Counted from the first letter of the stretch, positions 28,979 through 43,070 are shown. The stretch: 64,000 nucleotides of DNA from Girardinichthys multiradiatus (GCF_021462225.1 NC_061795.1:4355001-4419000); one strand, 5' to 3'. The notes: generated by a model from the sequence alone, not told the origin. Numbers and translations are program-made.

Positions 28979-30805
28979 AAATAGGCCTGTTTGTTGAAGA
29001 AATATATAAACCTAATATTTAAGTTACATTAAACAGTTTGTAGTTTTTCTTCCTAATTGTTTTTGCAGTAGTGGAGAAGACCACCCCCATCCCAAACAAA
29101 AAATGGTTTGGCTGCCGACACCACTTCTGACTTTGTGTTTATTAAATTCTCTCCAGTAAAGTATAAATTACTCAATGCTGCAGGCAGTGAGAGGAAAATA
29201 TACAGCTACAATCTGCCCTTCTGCTCTGGGTCAGGCAGCTGCTCCATCACTTTGTTATAAAGAAACGGTACTGCGACTGTTATCAGAGGAGCAACCCTGA
29301 AACCACATGTACAGCCTGGCAACCTGAAATCTCTCATCTCTGTGTCCTCTGCTCCAATGGCACTAAAAACTCAGAAACACAGTTTCTGTCATAGAACATG
29401 TTGTGTATCTTTGCTAGTGGCAGTCATAATTAGAACAAGTCCGATATGGAACATTTGGAGCCTAGTAAACAATGGCTGTAAAGTTTTGGAACTGGCTCTA
29501 TTTTACCACCAGGTGCATCCACAACGCTGCATCTGCCCACAGGAGTTGGGCTGGAAGTGAGTGGCCATGAATCAAATGAAGATATACTGTTGTAGCTCAA
29601 CTCTAAACATGAAGGAGTTGGACTGCAGCAGGTATGAAAACAATATGGAAAGTATGGAAATTGTGGATTAACCGGAATCATTTTTAAATAACTTTAAAGC
29701 CTTGAGAAGCACAGAAATGTTCCATCTCAAATGCCACCGAACAAATGTCGGTGTGTTGCAAAATCCAAAACCTTACTGCTCTCTTGGCGGACATAGGGAG
29801 AACTTATGGATCACCACAGATCGATAACTTTAAAAGTAAAACAATGTTGTACATCAAAGAATACAGCAAAAATCACTTTTACAAGGAACTGTTACAAACC
29901 TATATATCACTGGTGTATTTGTGCCTACAGCAGCTGAAGAATAATGATCACCTTCATGGGTAGAAGCAGCTTTTCTGTTCAATAAGCTGTGCCAGATGTT
30001 TTTAACAAGTACATTTACGTACATACTTCAAGCAACACCAGGAAGGCTTTCAGCTGAACTTTAAAGCTCAACACCTGGATGATGGCTAGAGGCATTTGGC
30101 TGAATATTACAGCCATGTTAAGGCACCAGTGTATTTCCACTTTAACTCTTCAGTAAGTAAGCAGATATCACTGTGACATACACTCTGTGTTTTTGATTCC
30201 TTTTAGAATGTGCTCAAATAAACTTATTTGTAGTATGAAAAAGCGATCAAACAATAAATTATTCTTTAAATGGTGACTTGTTAACCATTGCTGATCTTCA
30301 GTGCAAATCACATAAAAATACGCAATTTCCCTTAGGGTAAAGCATGTATAGGGTACAGGGTGGAGTAATTTATGGCAGCGCACTTGGCCATGTGGCTATG
30401 TGCATTGTGTCCCACTGCTGTACTCACTAGAAACAAAGGAAACCCTGCTCTGTGGTCACAACCACCAATACATGGCAATAAATACCATTCCACACTTTGT
30501 CCTAAATTTGTCTTTGTCCTATACTGTACATCCTTCACCTGTAGTCCTCTCATGCTGTTGATTACTTCATTTTTACAGTATAGTATATAAACTGTATTGA
30601 GGTCATAACCTCATAAGTATGGAAATTCTAATGCTGTTTTGTCTTCCACAAAAGGCTGAAACTAAGGGAGAATGCCCAGAAACCTCCCATGAAATTTTGG
30701 AAATTCTCTAGATTGTGTCAAGGTCAAAAAAACATATTACTGCAAATGTGATACCTATGTTAGTAGAGTGGAGCATGGTAGTGTGGCATTATCCTCTAGC
30801 ATATA

Positions 30806-32068
30806 CAGAGGTTGGAAACTGAAACACCTGTCATTTTAGTGTGGGAGGTTTCATGGCTAAATTGGACCAGCCTGGTAGCCAGTCTTCATTGATTGCACAT
30901 TGCACCAGTAAGAGCAGAGTGTGGAGGTTCAATTAGCAGGGTAAGAGCACAGTTTTGCTCAAAATATTGAAATGCACACAACATTATGGGTGACATACCA
31001 GAGTTCAAAAGAGGACAAATTGTTGGTGCACGTCTTGCTGGCGCATCTGTGACCAAGACAGAAAGTCTTTGTGATGTATCAAGAGCCACGGTATCCAGGG
31101 TAATGTTCAGCATACCACCAAGAAGGACGAACCACATCCAACAGGATTAACTGTGGACGCAAGAGGAAGCTGTCTGAAAGGGATGTTCGGGTGCTAACCC
31201 GGATTGTATCCAAAAAACATAAAACCACGGCTGCCCAAATCACGGCAGAATTAAATGTGCACCTCAACTCTCCTGTTTCCACCAGAACTGTCCGTCGGGA
31301 GCTCCACAGGGTCAATATACACGGCCGGGCTGCTATAGCCAAACCTTTGGTCACTCATGCCAATGCCAAACGTGGGTTTCAATGGTGCATGGAGCGCAAA
31401 TCTTGGGCTGTGGACAATGTGAAACATGTATTGTTCTCTGATGAGTCCACCTTTACTGTTTTCCCCACATCCGGGAGAGTTATGGTGTGGAGAAGCCCCA
31501 AAGAAGCGTACCACCCAGACTGTTGCATGCCCAGAGTGAAGCATGGGGGTGGATCAGTGATGGTTTGGGCTGCCATATCATGGCATTCCCTTGGCCCAAT
31601 ACTTGTGCTAGATGGCGTGTCACTGCCAAGGACTACCGAACCATTCTTCAGGACCATGTGCATCCAATGGTTCAAACATTATATCCTGAAGGCGGTGCCG
31701 TGTATCAGGATGACAATGCACCAATACATACAGCAAGACTGGTGAAAGATTGGTTTGATGAACATGAAAGTGAAGTTGAACATCTCCCATGGCCTGCACA
31801 GTCACCAGATCTAAATATTATTGAGCCACTTTGGGGTGTTTTGGAGGAGCGAGTCAGGAAACGTTTTCCTCCACCAGTATCACGTAGTAACCTGGCCACT
31901 ATCCTGCAAGAAGAATGGCTTAAAATCCCTCTCGCCACTGTGCAGGACTTGTATATGTCATTCCCAAGACGAATTGACGCTGTATGGCCGCAAAAGGAGG
32001 CCCTACACCATACTAATACATTATTGTGGTCTAAAACCAGGTGTTTCAGTTTCATTGTCCAACCCCTG
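30806..32068 (+). mobile_element. Tc1-like element (family 1), duplicate copy
   Basis: Homologue of 14232-15494 within the segmental duplication. Its left end has lost a few bases (cagaggttggaaactg). The transposase frames 31191-31745 and 31487-32131 repeat the frameshift of copy 1. This copy lacks the AT microsatellite at its left border. Confidence 0.92.
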
Positions 32069-32449
32069 TACCTGCATCCTAATGTTGGGACCCCAGCCAT
32101 GGGTTACAACATGGATGAACATGGATTCTGAACTATACATTGAAGGCCAGTATGAACTTTTCTACACAATTCATTGTCACACTAACTTGTGCCTAACCCA
32201 GCAAAGGAAGAGGAGGAGTCATAGCTGACTCCCCGTGACATCTCAAGAAAAATGCTGTTTTCCAACATGGCAGCCTCTACCATGCTGATTTCCAGCAGGA
32301 GAACTGGTTGGGACACGCGCAAATGTCTCATTCTGGCAGCGGACAGCGGGTAATAGAAGGACCAGACCACGCGTCAGCTGAAGGCCTTGAAACTTGCCGG
32401 CAAGTAAGGCTTCTACTTTGAAGAATCCTTGGATCCACAAGTGACTACA

Positions 32450-32787
32450 ATCATGCCTCACCTAAGGTCATGAACTTTGGGTCATGACCGAAAGTACGAG
32501 ATCCCCAATAGAAGCGGCTGAAATTAGCTTCCTCCGCAGTGATTAGGCATTCCCTTATAGATAGGGTGAGGAGCTTAACCATCCAGAAGTAGCTCGAAGT
32601 AGAGCTGCTGCTCCTCCACAAAAAGAAGTGTCAGCTGAGGTGGCTCGGATATCTGTTCCTGATGCTCCCTGGACGCCTCCTCTGGAGCTGGAGGAGGTGT
32701 CTGGGGAGAGGGAAGTCTGGGCAATTCTGCTGACACTGCCACCCACTCGACCTGGTCCCAGATAATGGAAGTCAACAAGTACAATAA
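32450..32787 (+). mobile_element. LINE 3' fragment, duplicate copy
   Basis: Homologue of 15876-16213 in the second duplication unit, with a few substitutions. Confidence 0.75.
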
Positions 32788-33455
32788 ATGATGGACCGCT
32801 CAATTATCACACGCATATTTGCCAAGAATCCTCCCAACCTCCACCAGATGAATGTCCTAACATCTCCACACAAAGATACACCTATTTTCCAACCTAGACC
32901 AGCAAGTATGTTTTATTGCTCAGACACACAGCTGAAAGAGTGCGAAACAACACATGGAAACAATATTTTATAAACTAATTTCTGTAAACATTTCTGTAAT
33001 TCTGAGCGCAGTCACAGTCTATAGCTGCCCTTCTAGCCTTTCTCAAAGTCCAGTTTCTGGTCTGGATTTAAATCAAATGCCACATCAATTCAGCTTCAGC
33101 TTGCATTTTCTGGACCCTGATGATCCTTGGATGTGTCCTCAAGAATCATCAGGGTGCAGAAAATAACTGAGGTAAAACGTATATCAGTAGGTTTTACCTC
33201 AGCTGTTTTGATATTTTGAGTCTTGCTGCACTTTAAGTTCTGTTTATTTATTTTGTTTATTTTTTGTGTGTACAGTAAAACGATTATTTCGTTAGACCTG
33301 CACAAGTTGGTCATGTTAAGGTTTAAATAGAGTTAGTGCTCATTGTCTCAGTCAGAAAGAGCACCTCAGAGCAGTTAAACAGTTGTAGGCAGGAAGTGCC
33401 ATGTGTTTTGCAAATTAAATCAATGAAATTTACTCATCCCTTGTTGTTCCGAACC

Positions 33456-35076
33456 TTCGACCTTATCCAGAAATTACATTTGGACTTTTGAACATAACGT
33501 TTAAGAACAATTGATATGAATAATTTTCAATCCGCATTTCAGTTATAAAATCTAAATTATGGTTTAGTTGTATTTTTGCAAGATTCTTGGCAAGATATTT
33601 CCTAAACCAAAACTTTTCTCAAAATAAACAACAAATTTTAAATATAAATGTAAATATCAATAATTATTAGCTTAACTGTAGCCATGTTGATTTTAAGAGC
33701 AAATAGCTGTTAGCAGACACAAGACTAGTTTGCAGCTGTGTATGATGCAGTAGGGGTGAGAACTCGTGTGCCCAAATCTGACACCCTTGTTGTCAGGTGA
33801 ATGAGAGTAAATGCTGTCTCAGGAGTGTGAGAGTGAATGAAAAAGCATCTCAGAATGTATTCATGGGTGGCTGCACTAAGAAGCCTTACTGCTTTGTTCT
33901 GTAGTCATCATGGACCAATGCTGCATGAGTAGCTGACAATAATGTAGAGAATAAAAATAAAATCTTTCAAAAAGCAACAACAGTCTTTGTATGGATAAAC
34001 CAATCCTAAGCTAAGGATAGTCCAAAAACAGTAGAAGAATCTGGTCTGGTCAACAGTCAAGCATAGAGCAGTTGTGTTAACAAAATGTTAAATACTAACT
34101 CAACCAGATCAATTATATCTGCTCTGCTCGCTAACATTAGATTGCTGTACACATTGGATTAAATTACATTGAGCTTCAATGGCCTAAAAAACGAGAACGT
34201 TTCCAGCGAGCCTAACCCTTTCCTCGTATGAATCATGTTGAGGAGGAGTTGTCCGGGCGACGACGACGTTTGAGGAAAGCTCTGTGAACACAGGGTTAGC
34301 TTCCAGCTAACCTACGGAGCATTGACTGGGCGGCCGCTCTGTCGGGCCGACCAAACTGCACGTTACCACGGTAATGCGGCTCTTGTTGTCCTCCTCTCAG
34401 ACTTGGAAAACCGCTCAACTCGGCTTCGTAGAGACAGCGTTTCTACTGGGGACTTCTCTGGAACACAGTTTGCTTCTGCTGGCCTCAGAGAGAAAGTAAA
34501 GCAATGCTTATACCTTAATTCCCCTTTTTATGAATGAATACCGGGTACACAAACAGTAATTCATCCGTACTTAACTTAGTGCATATGATCGATGATCGTG
34601 TGACACCCTTGAATCCAGTTTGAAGATTTTATGTCTGTTTGCCAGCAAAGAGACATTAGCGCACTGTGTCCCCCCTGTCCCGATGATCACCGGTGTGGAA
34701 GAGATCGGACCATTGGAAAGGTGGGGGTTTTTTGTACAGGCAGTGGCATCATGGGAAGTCCGCTGTTACCCCCCTTCCCCTTCTGAAGTTGTGCTGGAAG
34801 TCGGTTAAATGCAATTTACTTTGAAAGTTCCAGAAAAGTCTGTACCGGAGTTTTCATGTTGCAATCCATGGCTGTGGGTCCCAACAACACATTCTGAAAT
34901 AAAACTGATGCAGCTTATTTCTGATGAGTTTGGTATAGGGTCTCAAAGGAATTTGAAATCAGTCTTTTGACTGTGTGGAAAATGGTCTGCAAGTGTGGAA
35001 CATTTAAGACATGCCAAGCTCTGGCAAGCTACAAACTCACCACAATTCTTTCTGAAAGGAGACTACCAACGATCTA
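33456..35076. other. No gene identified; CpG-rich patch at 34190-34500
   Basis: Mostly AT-rich. Between about 34190 and 34500 the sequence is noticeably richer in G, C and CpG (for example gtccgggcgacgacgacg and gggcggccgctctgtcgggc), unlike its neighbours. A 71-codon frame at 34322-34537 crosses it without a recognisable domain. It could be a promoter or first-exon CpG island or a repeat fragment. Confidence 0.4.
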
Positions 35077-35606
35077 CACTCACCGGCCACTTTATTAGGT
35101 ACACCTTGCTTGTACTGGGAGTGGCACCCGGTGTTCTGCTGTTGTAGCCCAACCGCCTCAAGGTTTGACGTATTGTGCGTTCAGATATGCTCTTCTGCAT
35201 GCCTTGGTTGTAATGAGTGGTTATTTGAGTTACTGTTGTTTTTCTATCAGCTCGAACCAGTCAGGCCATTCTCCTCTGACTTCTGGCATCAACAAGGCAT
35301 TTGCACCCACAGAACTGCCGCTCACTGGATATTTTCTCTTTTTCGGAATATTCTCTGTAAACCCTAGAGATGGTAGTGTGTGAAAATCCTCAGAACACCC
35401 CGTTTGGCACCAACAACCATGCCATGTTCAAAGTCACTTAAATCACCTTTCTTCCCCATTCTAATGCTTGGTTTGAACTGCAGCAGATCATCTTAACCGT
35501 GTCTACATGCCTAAATGCATTAAGTTGCAGCCATGTGATTGGCTTATTAGAAATTAGCATTATCAAGCAGTTGGACAGGAGTACCTAATAAAGTGGCTGG
35601 TGAGTG
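35077..35606. mobile_element. MITE with 26-bp inverted ends and TA target site
   Basis: It starts CACTCACCGGCCACTTTATT and ends with the complement (one mismatch in 26), flanked by TA on both sides. At 530 bp it has no transposase. The structure indicates a non-autonomous Tc1/mariner-type element. A decayed relative of its right half lies at 51231-51405. Confidence 0.88.
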
Positions 35607-35608
35607 TA

Positions 35609-37547
35609 TCTGACAATCTTAGAATTGTCAGATACACTCCTCTGTGGACTCCTCTGTGTATCATAACATCTGGAATCATCATTAATCAGCCAAGGACTGG
35701 CTTAGTTCATTTAAATTGGAAAGTCTCCAGCACATGGCAAAGTGGTAGCTTCCCAAGGTCAAAAATTCAATCCCCAAGGTCTGTTTGCTACATATGTTAC
35801 CCTCTTTTCTCTTTGCCGATTCTCTGTCTGATTGCTATAAGTGAGAGCCACCAGCGCCACAAAAATTACAAAAAAGGTGGAAAAATGGAAAGTCATGGGT
35901 CCTGTCAAATCCCTTATTCTCAGTGAGATCCTGTGGGGTAATTCGAAACAGGTTCTACATAAAAGAAACACCTCAAACATCTCACAACTGAAAGTGAGGA
36001 GAAAACGTGAGGAGAAAGTGAGGAGAAAGTGATATTTCTCAGTCCGGTGTCAGACACTGGCCAACAGGGGTAAAAGTAAGCCGGTTTGGTCCGGTACTGC
36101 ATAGCACTAAAAGATTCAATGGCGGTACACAGTACCGGGAAGAGGGGAGAGCGGCTGCTTTCTATAAAGCTCTCATTCAGAACCAGTCACAGCTGAATGT
36201 AGATCTGCTTGCAATATGCAGTCTAAAACATAACTTACTGTTTATAACTTGCTTTTTTTTTCTTTTTTACTCATTATAAATTGTTTCTTACCTGCCTGTG
36301 CTGTGTTTTGGAGCCTCAATATTTTTGCCTTGCTTCTCTATCCTCCTCTCGGAGCCTGGGGCTCTTGTCAGCGGCCAGCCTTTGAAATACGTACCACTAC
36401 CTTTAATGTATTTCCGCTAGTTGCAGAATGCCCCACTTAAAATCAATGAGAGAATAAATTGTTGTGTTTCATACTATTTTGTTATATCTTAAAACACAGA
36501 ACGGCTTGAAAAAAACTTGCTTATGAACTGGCAACGTGGGAACAGACTTAGTAGTACACAAGTGCGCATGTGGGTCTACTTCCAAAATACAGGTTTGCTA
36601 GGGAGAAAAACCTCAAGTGGCAAAAAACGACACTTGCGCTGGGAGACGACGGACAATAAATTACACCAAAGAAATTCCACATTTGTGTAGTTGACTGAAA
36701 CAACTCGTGTTTTAAATAATTGTCGTATATCAAAAAAAAAAAAACGGGTAAAATGAAATAGTAAAATATCTGAACTCAAATGGAAAAACAAATGATAATA
36801 ATGGAAAAAAAATAACCTATTTATTCAAAAGAAAAGACAAGAAATTGAAAAGTTTCCCACAGAAAATTAAAAAACTGATCGATCAAGATTTTGAGCAAGC
36901 TGAGGGTCAGGATGAGGAGGCACCATATCAGAAAAAAGACATAGCAGCTGCAGGACCCCCAGAAACAAGCACAGGTGATAGTGCTAGGTCTACTGCCTAT
37001 CCCTCTAGTTGGATATAGGGTCAATATGAATAGTTGAAAATATTACATGTTGGCAAAAAACTAAAATGTGTTTTTTCCCATATGATAAGTGCTTCTCATT
37101 TCTGCCTTATCCATACATGTAGCCAACAGTAAAATAGCGACATTTTTTATTTGTTTGGATTTGCTTTTTCAAAATGCATGAAGCAAGAGAGAGAACAATA
37201 TGAAGTGATAAATGTTTTCGTAAGAGTACCGGCAAGGATTTAAAACTGCTTTCACCCCTGCTAAACAACAACTACAAGGTGTGTCTTTGTAAAGTTCAAA
37301 CAAGGTGGTAAGACTAGTTGGTACTGTGCATTTTCAGCTGTTTCAAGTAGACCGCAGCATGGAGCTCTTGGGGAAAATGAAGATCGGGAATCTGCTTTTA
37401 TAAAAACAAATGTTGGTGTACAGTTGTCACAGTGTTAAAGAAAACATTTTATTTAACGAGGGCGTTCTTATGTGCAAGCCTGTGCAAGCCTGCACATAAA
37501 GAGGGTGGAAAACGATTTGCTTAGCTAATAAAAATTGAGTAAAGGCA
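35609..37547. other. No gene seen
   Basis: A small hairpin (atctgacaat ... attgtcagat, 35608-35633) abuts the MITE. The rest is AT-rich with only short frames. Confidence 0.5.
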
Positions 37548-37770
37548 CCCAGACTCTCACATCATTGTTCTTGAGGATTTTAACAGTGCAAATCTCTCAA
37601 ATCAACTACCAAAGTACAAACAGGATGTTAAGTTTTCCACCAGAGACACAAACACACTGGACCACTGTTGCACAATCTTAAAAAAAGCATACCACAGAGT
37701 TCCCTATGCAGCTTCAGGACTCTCTGATCACTGTCCACTTCATCTCATTCCAAATTATAGGCAAAAATTG
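37548..37770 (+). mobile_element. LINE endonuclease-domain fragment
   Basis: A plus-strand frame reads as the end of an APE-type endonuclease: a TRDTNTLDHC block, then AASGLSDHCPLHLIPNYR. The LDH and SDH pairs are characteristic of non-LTR retrotransposon endonucleases. There is no reverse transcriptase next to it, so it is an isolated fragment. Confidence 0.75.
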
Positions 37771-39715
37771 AAAAACCTCTCAACTGCCTGAACTGGATGA
37801 GCTCGCTGACACTGACATCATGCATCAGTTTTTGTGTGTTTGCTGACCAAAACTTTTTACACATACAGAAACAATAAATGTATGCAAGACCAATCCTGCC
37901 ATAATTAGGAATAAATTCATAAATGGCTTACTAAATGAATTACTCACCCAATAAATAGTTTAACAAATGATCTAATGCATCATTAATTGCATTTAAAGAA
38001 ATAAAACATTTGTTTCATTTAGAAACAATAAAATCAAAGTATCTGACAAATTGATATTTCAATTTCAGTCTTGAGCTTTTATAATTTATCTCTGAGATAA
38101 TACTCATTTTGTTTTTGAACATCTCTATTTGTTCCTTAACTTTTTTTCCAGATGTGAATTTCTTGTTTTCCTCAGCCCTTTATTTTTTTTGTCATTTATT
38201 CTCTCAAATATATTTACCAAAACGTTTTTACTTAAAAATATTTTTCTTAAAGTTATTGTCCTTTTAATTATTAAACACTGATGTATTTTATCTTTGTCAT
38301 TTTCGATATAGATCACACCCACATACAGAGAACACTCAGAAGGAAAAGTTTTACGATTTTTATTGTCAAAGTAGTCTAGGACGGGAACTGGGAACACCAA
38401 CTGTAAGGGAAGGAAGCAAAATGGATTGGTGAACAAACGAATGATATGAAGCAACTGATTACTGATCTGAGAAATGGCTTACTAAATTGTTGGAGCAAGA
38501 ACCGCCAGGAGTAGAGAGATTCAGAGTCTTAATTTGCGAAGGAGGATTGTTCAGTTGTCTTCTCTGTGGTGAGCTTGGTGCCAGCCAAAAGAAGCTCAGG
38601 TGCCGATGTTCAAGATGGAGGAAGAAGCAGGGTGTGCTGATGCCTGGGTCCTGGAGTCGAGGGAAACGGGAAGCCGCCAGCTTGGTCCGTGTCCGAAAGG
38701 TACAGGTGGAAGTGAGAGATATCCACAAGATGGTAGTTCCTTAACTCGGTAGCTGATAATCCAGATGCTCAGAGATACACTGCAATGAAGTCAGAACTCA
38801 GGAAGGTAAACAAAGCCTCAGGTAGAAACCTGTGTGGGAACAAAATGCAAGATTACTTGAGTTCAAAAACGAAGCACAAAAATCAGTAGTGGCTGAGCTT
38901 GTTACCATTAAGGCAAACACTCTGACATCGAGGTGCTGGCAGCCTCCCTCTTAACTATTCCTCCAAGCAATCAGCAGATGGAAAACACCTGTCATCCAGC
39001 GCACCTGAGAACTCCAGCACCAACTGGAAACTGAATGATTAGAAAAACAAGTACACAACACACACGCAACACACACACACACACAGAGACTCTGACAATC
39101 TTCTAATATATCAATTGTTTTTTCACCAAAGGATTTGACTCATTCCATTTATTACCATTTGTCTTATTCTACATTCCTTGGTTCGTCTAAACATGTATCT
39201 GGAAATGTAAAAAAAAAAAACAGACAGACAGTGGGTGGTCTGTTTGCTACGTTGTTTCAGAGTCTTAATACCATACACATGGATTTTCCACATAACTGCA
39301 ATTAAAAACAAAGGTTTTCAGCATTAAAGTCAGAACATCCAGGCAGTGGGGTAGTTTCTACCTCTAGGTTTATCACTCAAATGATCAAACGATCTAACCA
39401 AAGAATTATACACTTTCACAGCAACGTTCCCGTAAATAATTTTGACAGGGATCTGTCTTTGCTCAATGACATAAAACATTCTCAGTTTCAGATAATAATA
39501 ATCTGAGTAAAGTCAGAAAGGATTTTTCACATGGTCATTTCATGTGTTAAGGGAAAAAAAGGAATCCAAACTAACCTGGCCCTATATGTAAAAAGTAGTT
39601 TTGCCTCCCTTAGGGCTAACAATGGCTTTCAAACAATTGGTATAACTGGCAACTGTGGAGGAATTTGGGACAACTAATTTCAGATTTAATTTTTATTATT
39701 ATTCATCCACATACA
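37771..39715. other. No gene identified
   Basis: Contains a CA-rich microsatellite (about 39057-39085) and AT-rich DNA. The frame at 38487-38744 is mixed in composition and not convincing. Confidence 0.5.
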
Positions 39716-41324
39716 CAGGTCCTTCTCAAAATATTAGCATATTGTGATAAAGTTCGTTATTTTCCATAATGTCATGATGAAAATTTAACATTCATATATT
39801 TTAGATTCCTTGCACACTAACTGAAATATTTCAGGTCTTTTATTGTCTTAATACGGATGATTTTGGCATACAGCTCATGAAAACCCAAAATTCCTATCTC
39901 ACAAAATTAGCATATCATTAAAAGGGTCTCTAAACGAGCTATGAACCTAATCATCTGAATCAACGAGTTAACTCTAAACACCTGCAAAAGATTCCTGAGG
40001 CCTTTAAAACTCCCAGCCTGGTTCATCACTCAAAACCCCAATCATGGGTAAGACTGCCGACCTGACTGCTGTCCAGAAGGCCACTATTGACACCCTCAAG
40101 CAAGAGGGTAAGACACAGAAAGAAATTTCTGAACAAATAGGCTGTTCCCAGAGTGCTGTATCAAGGCACCTCAGTGGGAAGTCTGTGGGAAGGAAAAAGT
40201 GTGGCAGAAAACGCTGCACAACAAGAATAGGTGACCGGACCCTGAGGAAGATTGTGGAGAAGGGCCGATTCCAGACCTTGGGGGACCTGCGGAAGCAGTG
40301 GACTGAGTCTGGAGTAGAAACATCCAGAGCCACCGTGCACAGGCGTGTGCAGGAAATGGGCTACAGGTGCCGCATTTCCCAGGTCAAGCCACTTTTGAAC
40401 CAGAAACAGCGGCAGAAGCGCCTGACCTGGGCTACAGAGAAGCAGCACTGGACTGCTGCTCAGTGGTCCAAAGTACTTTTTCGGATGAAAGGAAATTCTG
40501 TATGTCATTCGGAAATCAAGGTGCCAGAGTCTGGAGGAAGACTGGGGAGAAGGAAATGCCAAAATGCCAGACGTCCAATGTCAAGTACCCACAGTCAGTG
40601 ATGGTCTGGGGTGCCGTGTCAGCTGCTGGTGTTGGTCCACTGTGTTTTATCAAGGGCAGGGTCAATGCAGCTTGCTATCAAGAGATTTTGGAGCACTTCA
40701 TGCTTCCATCTGCTGAAAAGCTTTATGGAGATGAAGATTTCATTTTTCAGCACGACCTGGCACCTGCTCACAGTGCCAAAACCACTGGTAAATGGTTTAC
40801 TGACCATGGTATCACTGTGCTCAATTGGCCTGCCAACTCTCCTGACCTGAACCCCATAGAGAATCTGTGGGATATTGTGAAGAGAACGTTGAGAGACTCA
40901 AGACCCAACGCTCTGGATGAGCTAAAGGCTGCTATCGAAGCATCCTGGGCCTCCATAAGACCTCAGCAGTGCCACAAGCTGATTGCCTCCATGCCACGCC
41001 GCATTGAAGCAGTCATTTCTGCAAAAGGATTCCCGACCAAGTATTGAGTGCATAACTGTACATGATTATTTGAAGGTTGACGTTTTTTTGTATTAAAAAC
41101 ACTTTTCTTTTATTGGTCGGATGAAATATGCTAATTTTGTGAGATAGGAATTTTGGGTTTTCATGAGCTGTATGCCAAAATCATCCGTATTAAGACAATA
41201 AAAGACCTGAAATATTTCAGTTAGTGTGCTATTAATCTAAAATATATGAATTTTAAATTTCATCATGACATTATGGAAAATAATGAACTTTATTACAATA
41301 TTCTAATATTTTGAGAAGGACCTG
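39716..41324 (+). mobile_element. Tc1-like element (family 2), second copy
   Basis: Full-length with both ~210-bp inverted ends. The right side is followed by TA; the left flank reads ACA rather than TA. The end sequences have accumulated a few changes. Confidence 0.93.
40044..41047 (+). pseudogene. Tc1-like transposase (family 2), one frameshift
   Basis: Homologous throughout to the intact copy at 45804. One T is missing in a T-run near 40480, just before the first catalytic block, so the frame changes from 40044-40601 to 40367-41047. There is also an S-to-R change in that block. The second and third catalytic blocks are intact. Confidence 0.93.
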
Positions 41325-42972
41325 TAAGGGTTTCAAGCATGAATGCCCTATTTAGGTTTATCTCATTCTCTCAATCAAATTAAAATGCAGACTTTGACTA
41401 GGCCACTGCAAACCCTTCTGATTTGTTGCTTTTTAAAATCTTTTGACCTACTTCATGCTGTCCGACCGAATCCATTTCAGTAATTTCTAATTCTCTGGTG
41501 GTAATCAGATCCGGTGAGTTAGACTGAACTCAGTTTTTGTTTTAAATTGTCATGAGCCTTAGTTTCTTCATGATTTAACAAGGTGGACTGTTATTTGGAA
41601 CAGAAAAATCAGAATCACAAGTCTGTAATGGGTGAAAGCTTTTTCACAGTATTATATGTATACTGTATCATGTTGCACTGGACATTTTATTTTTTCGGCA
41701 TACGTGATCATGACTAAGAAACAAGTAAAGTTCACAATGACATTAGTAAGGGAGACCTAACCTGAAGGCCGGCTTAAGAATGACACCTGAAGGTTGCTGC
41801 AGAGAAGGAAGATTGAAGATTCTTCTTAGAGTATTCCCTCTGAAAATGGAAATGTTACAAACTTAATAGGAATAGGAATAGTAAGCCAGTTTGCATTAAT
41901 CCAAAAACGTCATTCAGACTTTCCTTCAGACTTTTAAACCCCTGCAACTATGTGATCCGACTTTAGCATTAGAGGAAAAACTTATTTATTGTCTTTCCTC
42001 CATGCTCATGACATCAATTTCTGTTAGTGATATGTCAAGTTTTACACTTGTAGTTTGTCTCTGAATGATTGAAAGTGCCATGAGTGATGAGGCAGAAGCC
42101 AGGATTAGATCTCTCCATGAGTAATGAACTCAATGCACCAGAGCTGGAGGGGTTCCAACAGGGGATCATCTGTTCCAAGCTGCCTATCCCAGTACTTGGT
42201 CCTTGACTGGTTGCTGATTAGACAGTTCATAGAGTGGGAGAGACATACTCAAGTGATTATTTCGCTGTTTATAAAATTGTTGGCATATTTAACATTTTAT
42301 ACATTTTATACATTTTATATCTTAATGGCAAAATGATAATTCAACATTTTTGCCCAATTAAATGCAAAATATAAATGATAAATCAGTTGTAAGGCTGTAA
42401 TTTGTAGGTAAGCCGTTTTTCTTAAAGCGTTTTCTCAAGTATGTAATCCTAGCTTGAAACACTTTCTTCAAGTTATATAATGAGAGGACAAAGTTAGACT
42501 TCAAATGCAATTTACCTTTACTGAATCTGTTATAATTTTCTAAAATTCTAACAAAAAACATATTTGATCATTTCAGCTTAAGTGCAATTTCAATGCCTTT
42601 TTAGATGTTTCTAACCTGCAAGATCTCCTCAAACTGAAAGTGAAAAAAACATCTATTAGCTACAGTTTAAAGGTCCTGTTGAATCACCACGGTCAGTGCA
42701 TGTTAAAAGAAAGTGAATTGGTGTGACAGACAATTTTAAGAAAATTAAATGTTTTGGTTTTGCATCAGAAATATACATGCACCAAGAAAGGCCACTAAAT
42801 AAGTTACTAAATACCATCAGAGGTTGGGACAGTAGGGACCCCTCAGAAGCTTATTTCCATCAAAGTGTTATGCTAAGAAGATCTGTGAAACCATAAGATT
42901 TTCCACAAAAGAGCGACGGTTGCAGACAAACAGAAAGCGGGGCTAAATATAAATAATAATACAACTAAAACA
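41325..42972. other. No gene seen; possible transposon relic at the left
   Basis: About 41330-41480 has a 'gactaggccactgcaaac' stretch often seen in decayed fish DNA transposons. The rest is AT-rich and non-coding. Confidence 0.4.
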
Positions 42973-43070
42973 TTATCTCACCCGTAGACTGCTGGCGATA
43001 GGCACCAGCTCCCCCGTGACTTGGTATGGAAGAAGCAGGTATAGAAAATGGATGGATGGATGGATGGATA
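42973..43070 (+). repeat. LINE/SINE 3' tail with (GGAT)n
   Basis: The 'actgctggcgataggcacca' and 'gctcccccgtgac' segment followed by 'gaaaatgg' and six GGAT units is a very common retroposon 3' end in fish genomes. Confidence 0.75.

Larger units (their letters stand above)
28404..33455 (+). repeat. Segmental duplication, copy 2
   Basis: Direct-orientation partner of 11827-16732. The sequence continues past 33455 without a break, whereas copy 1 is cut at the Polinton. Copy 2 is therefore likely the ancestral context on its right side. Confidence 0.95.

Noticed and set aside
36821..37024. Lys/Glu-rich plus-strand stretch resembling an hAT-type transposase or ZMYM protein N-terminus
   Set aside because: Too short and without a diagnostic motif.
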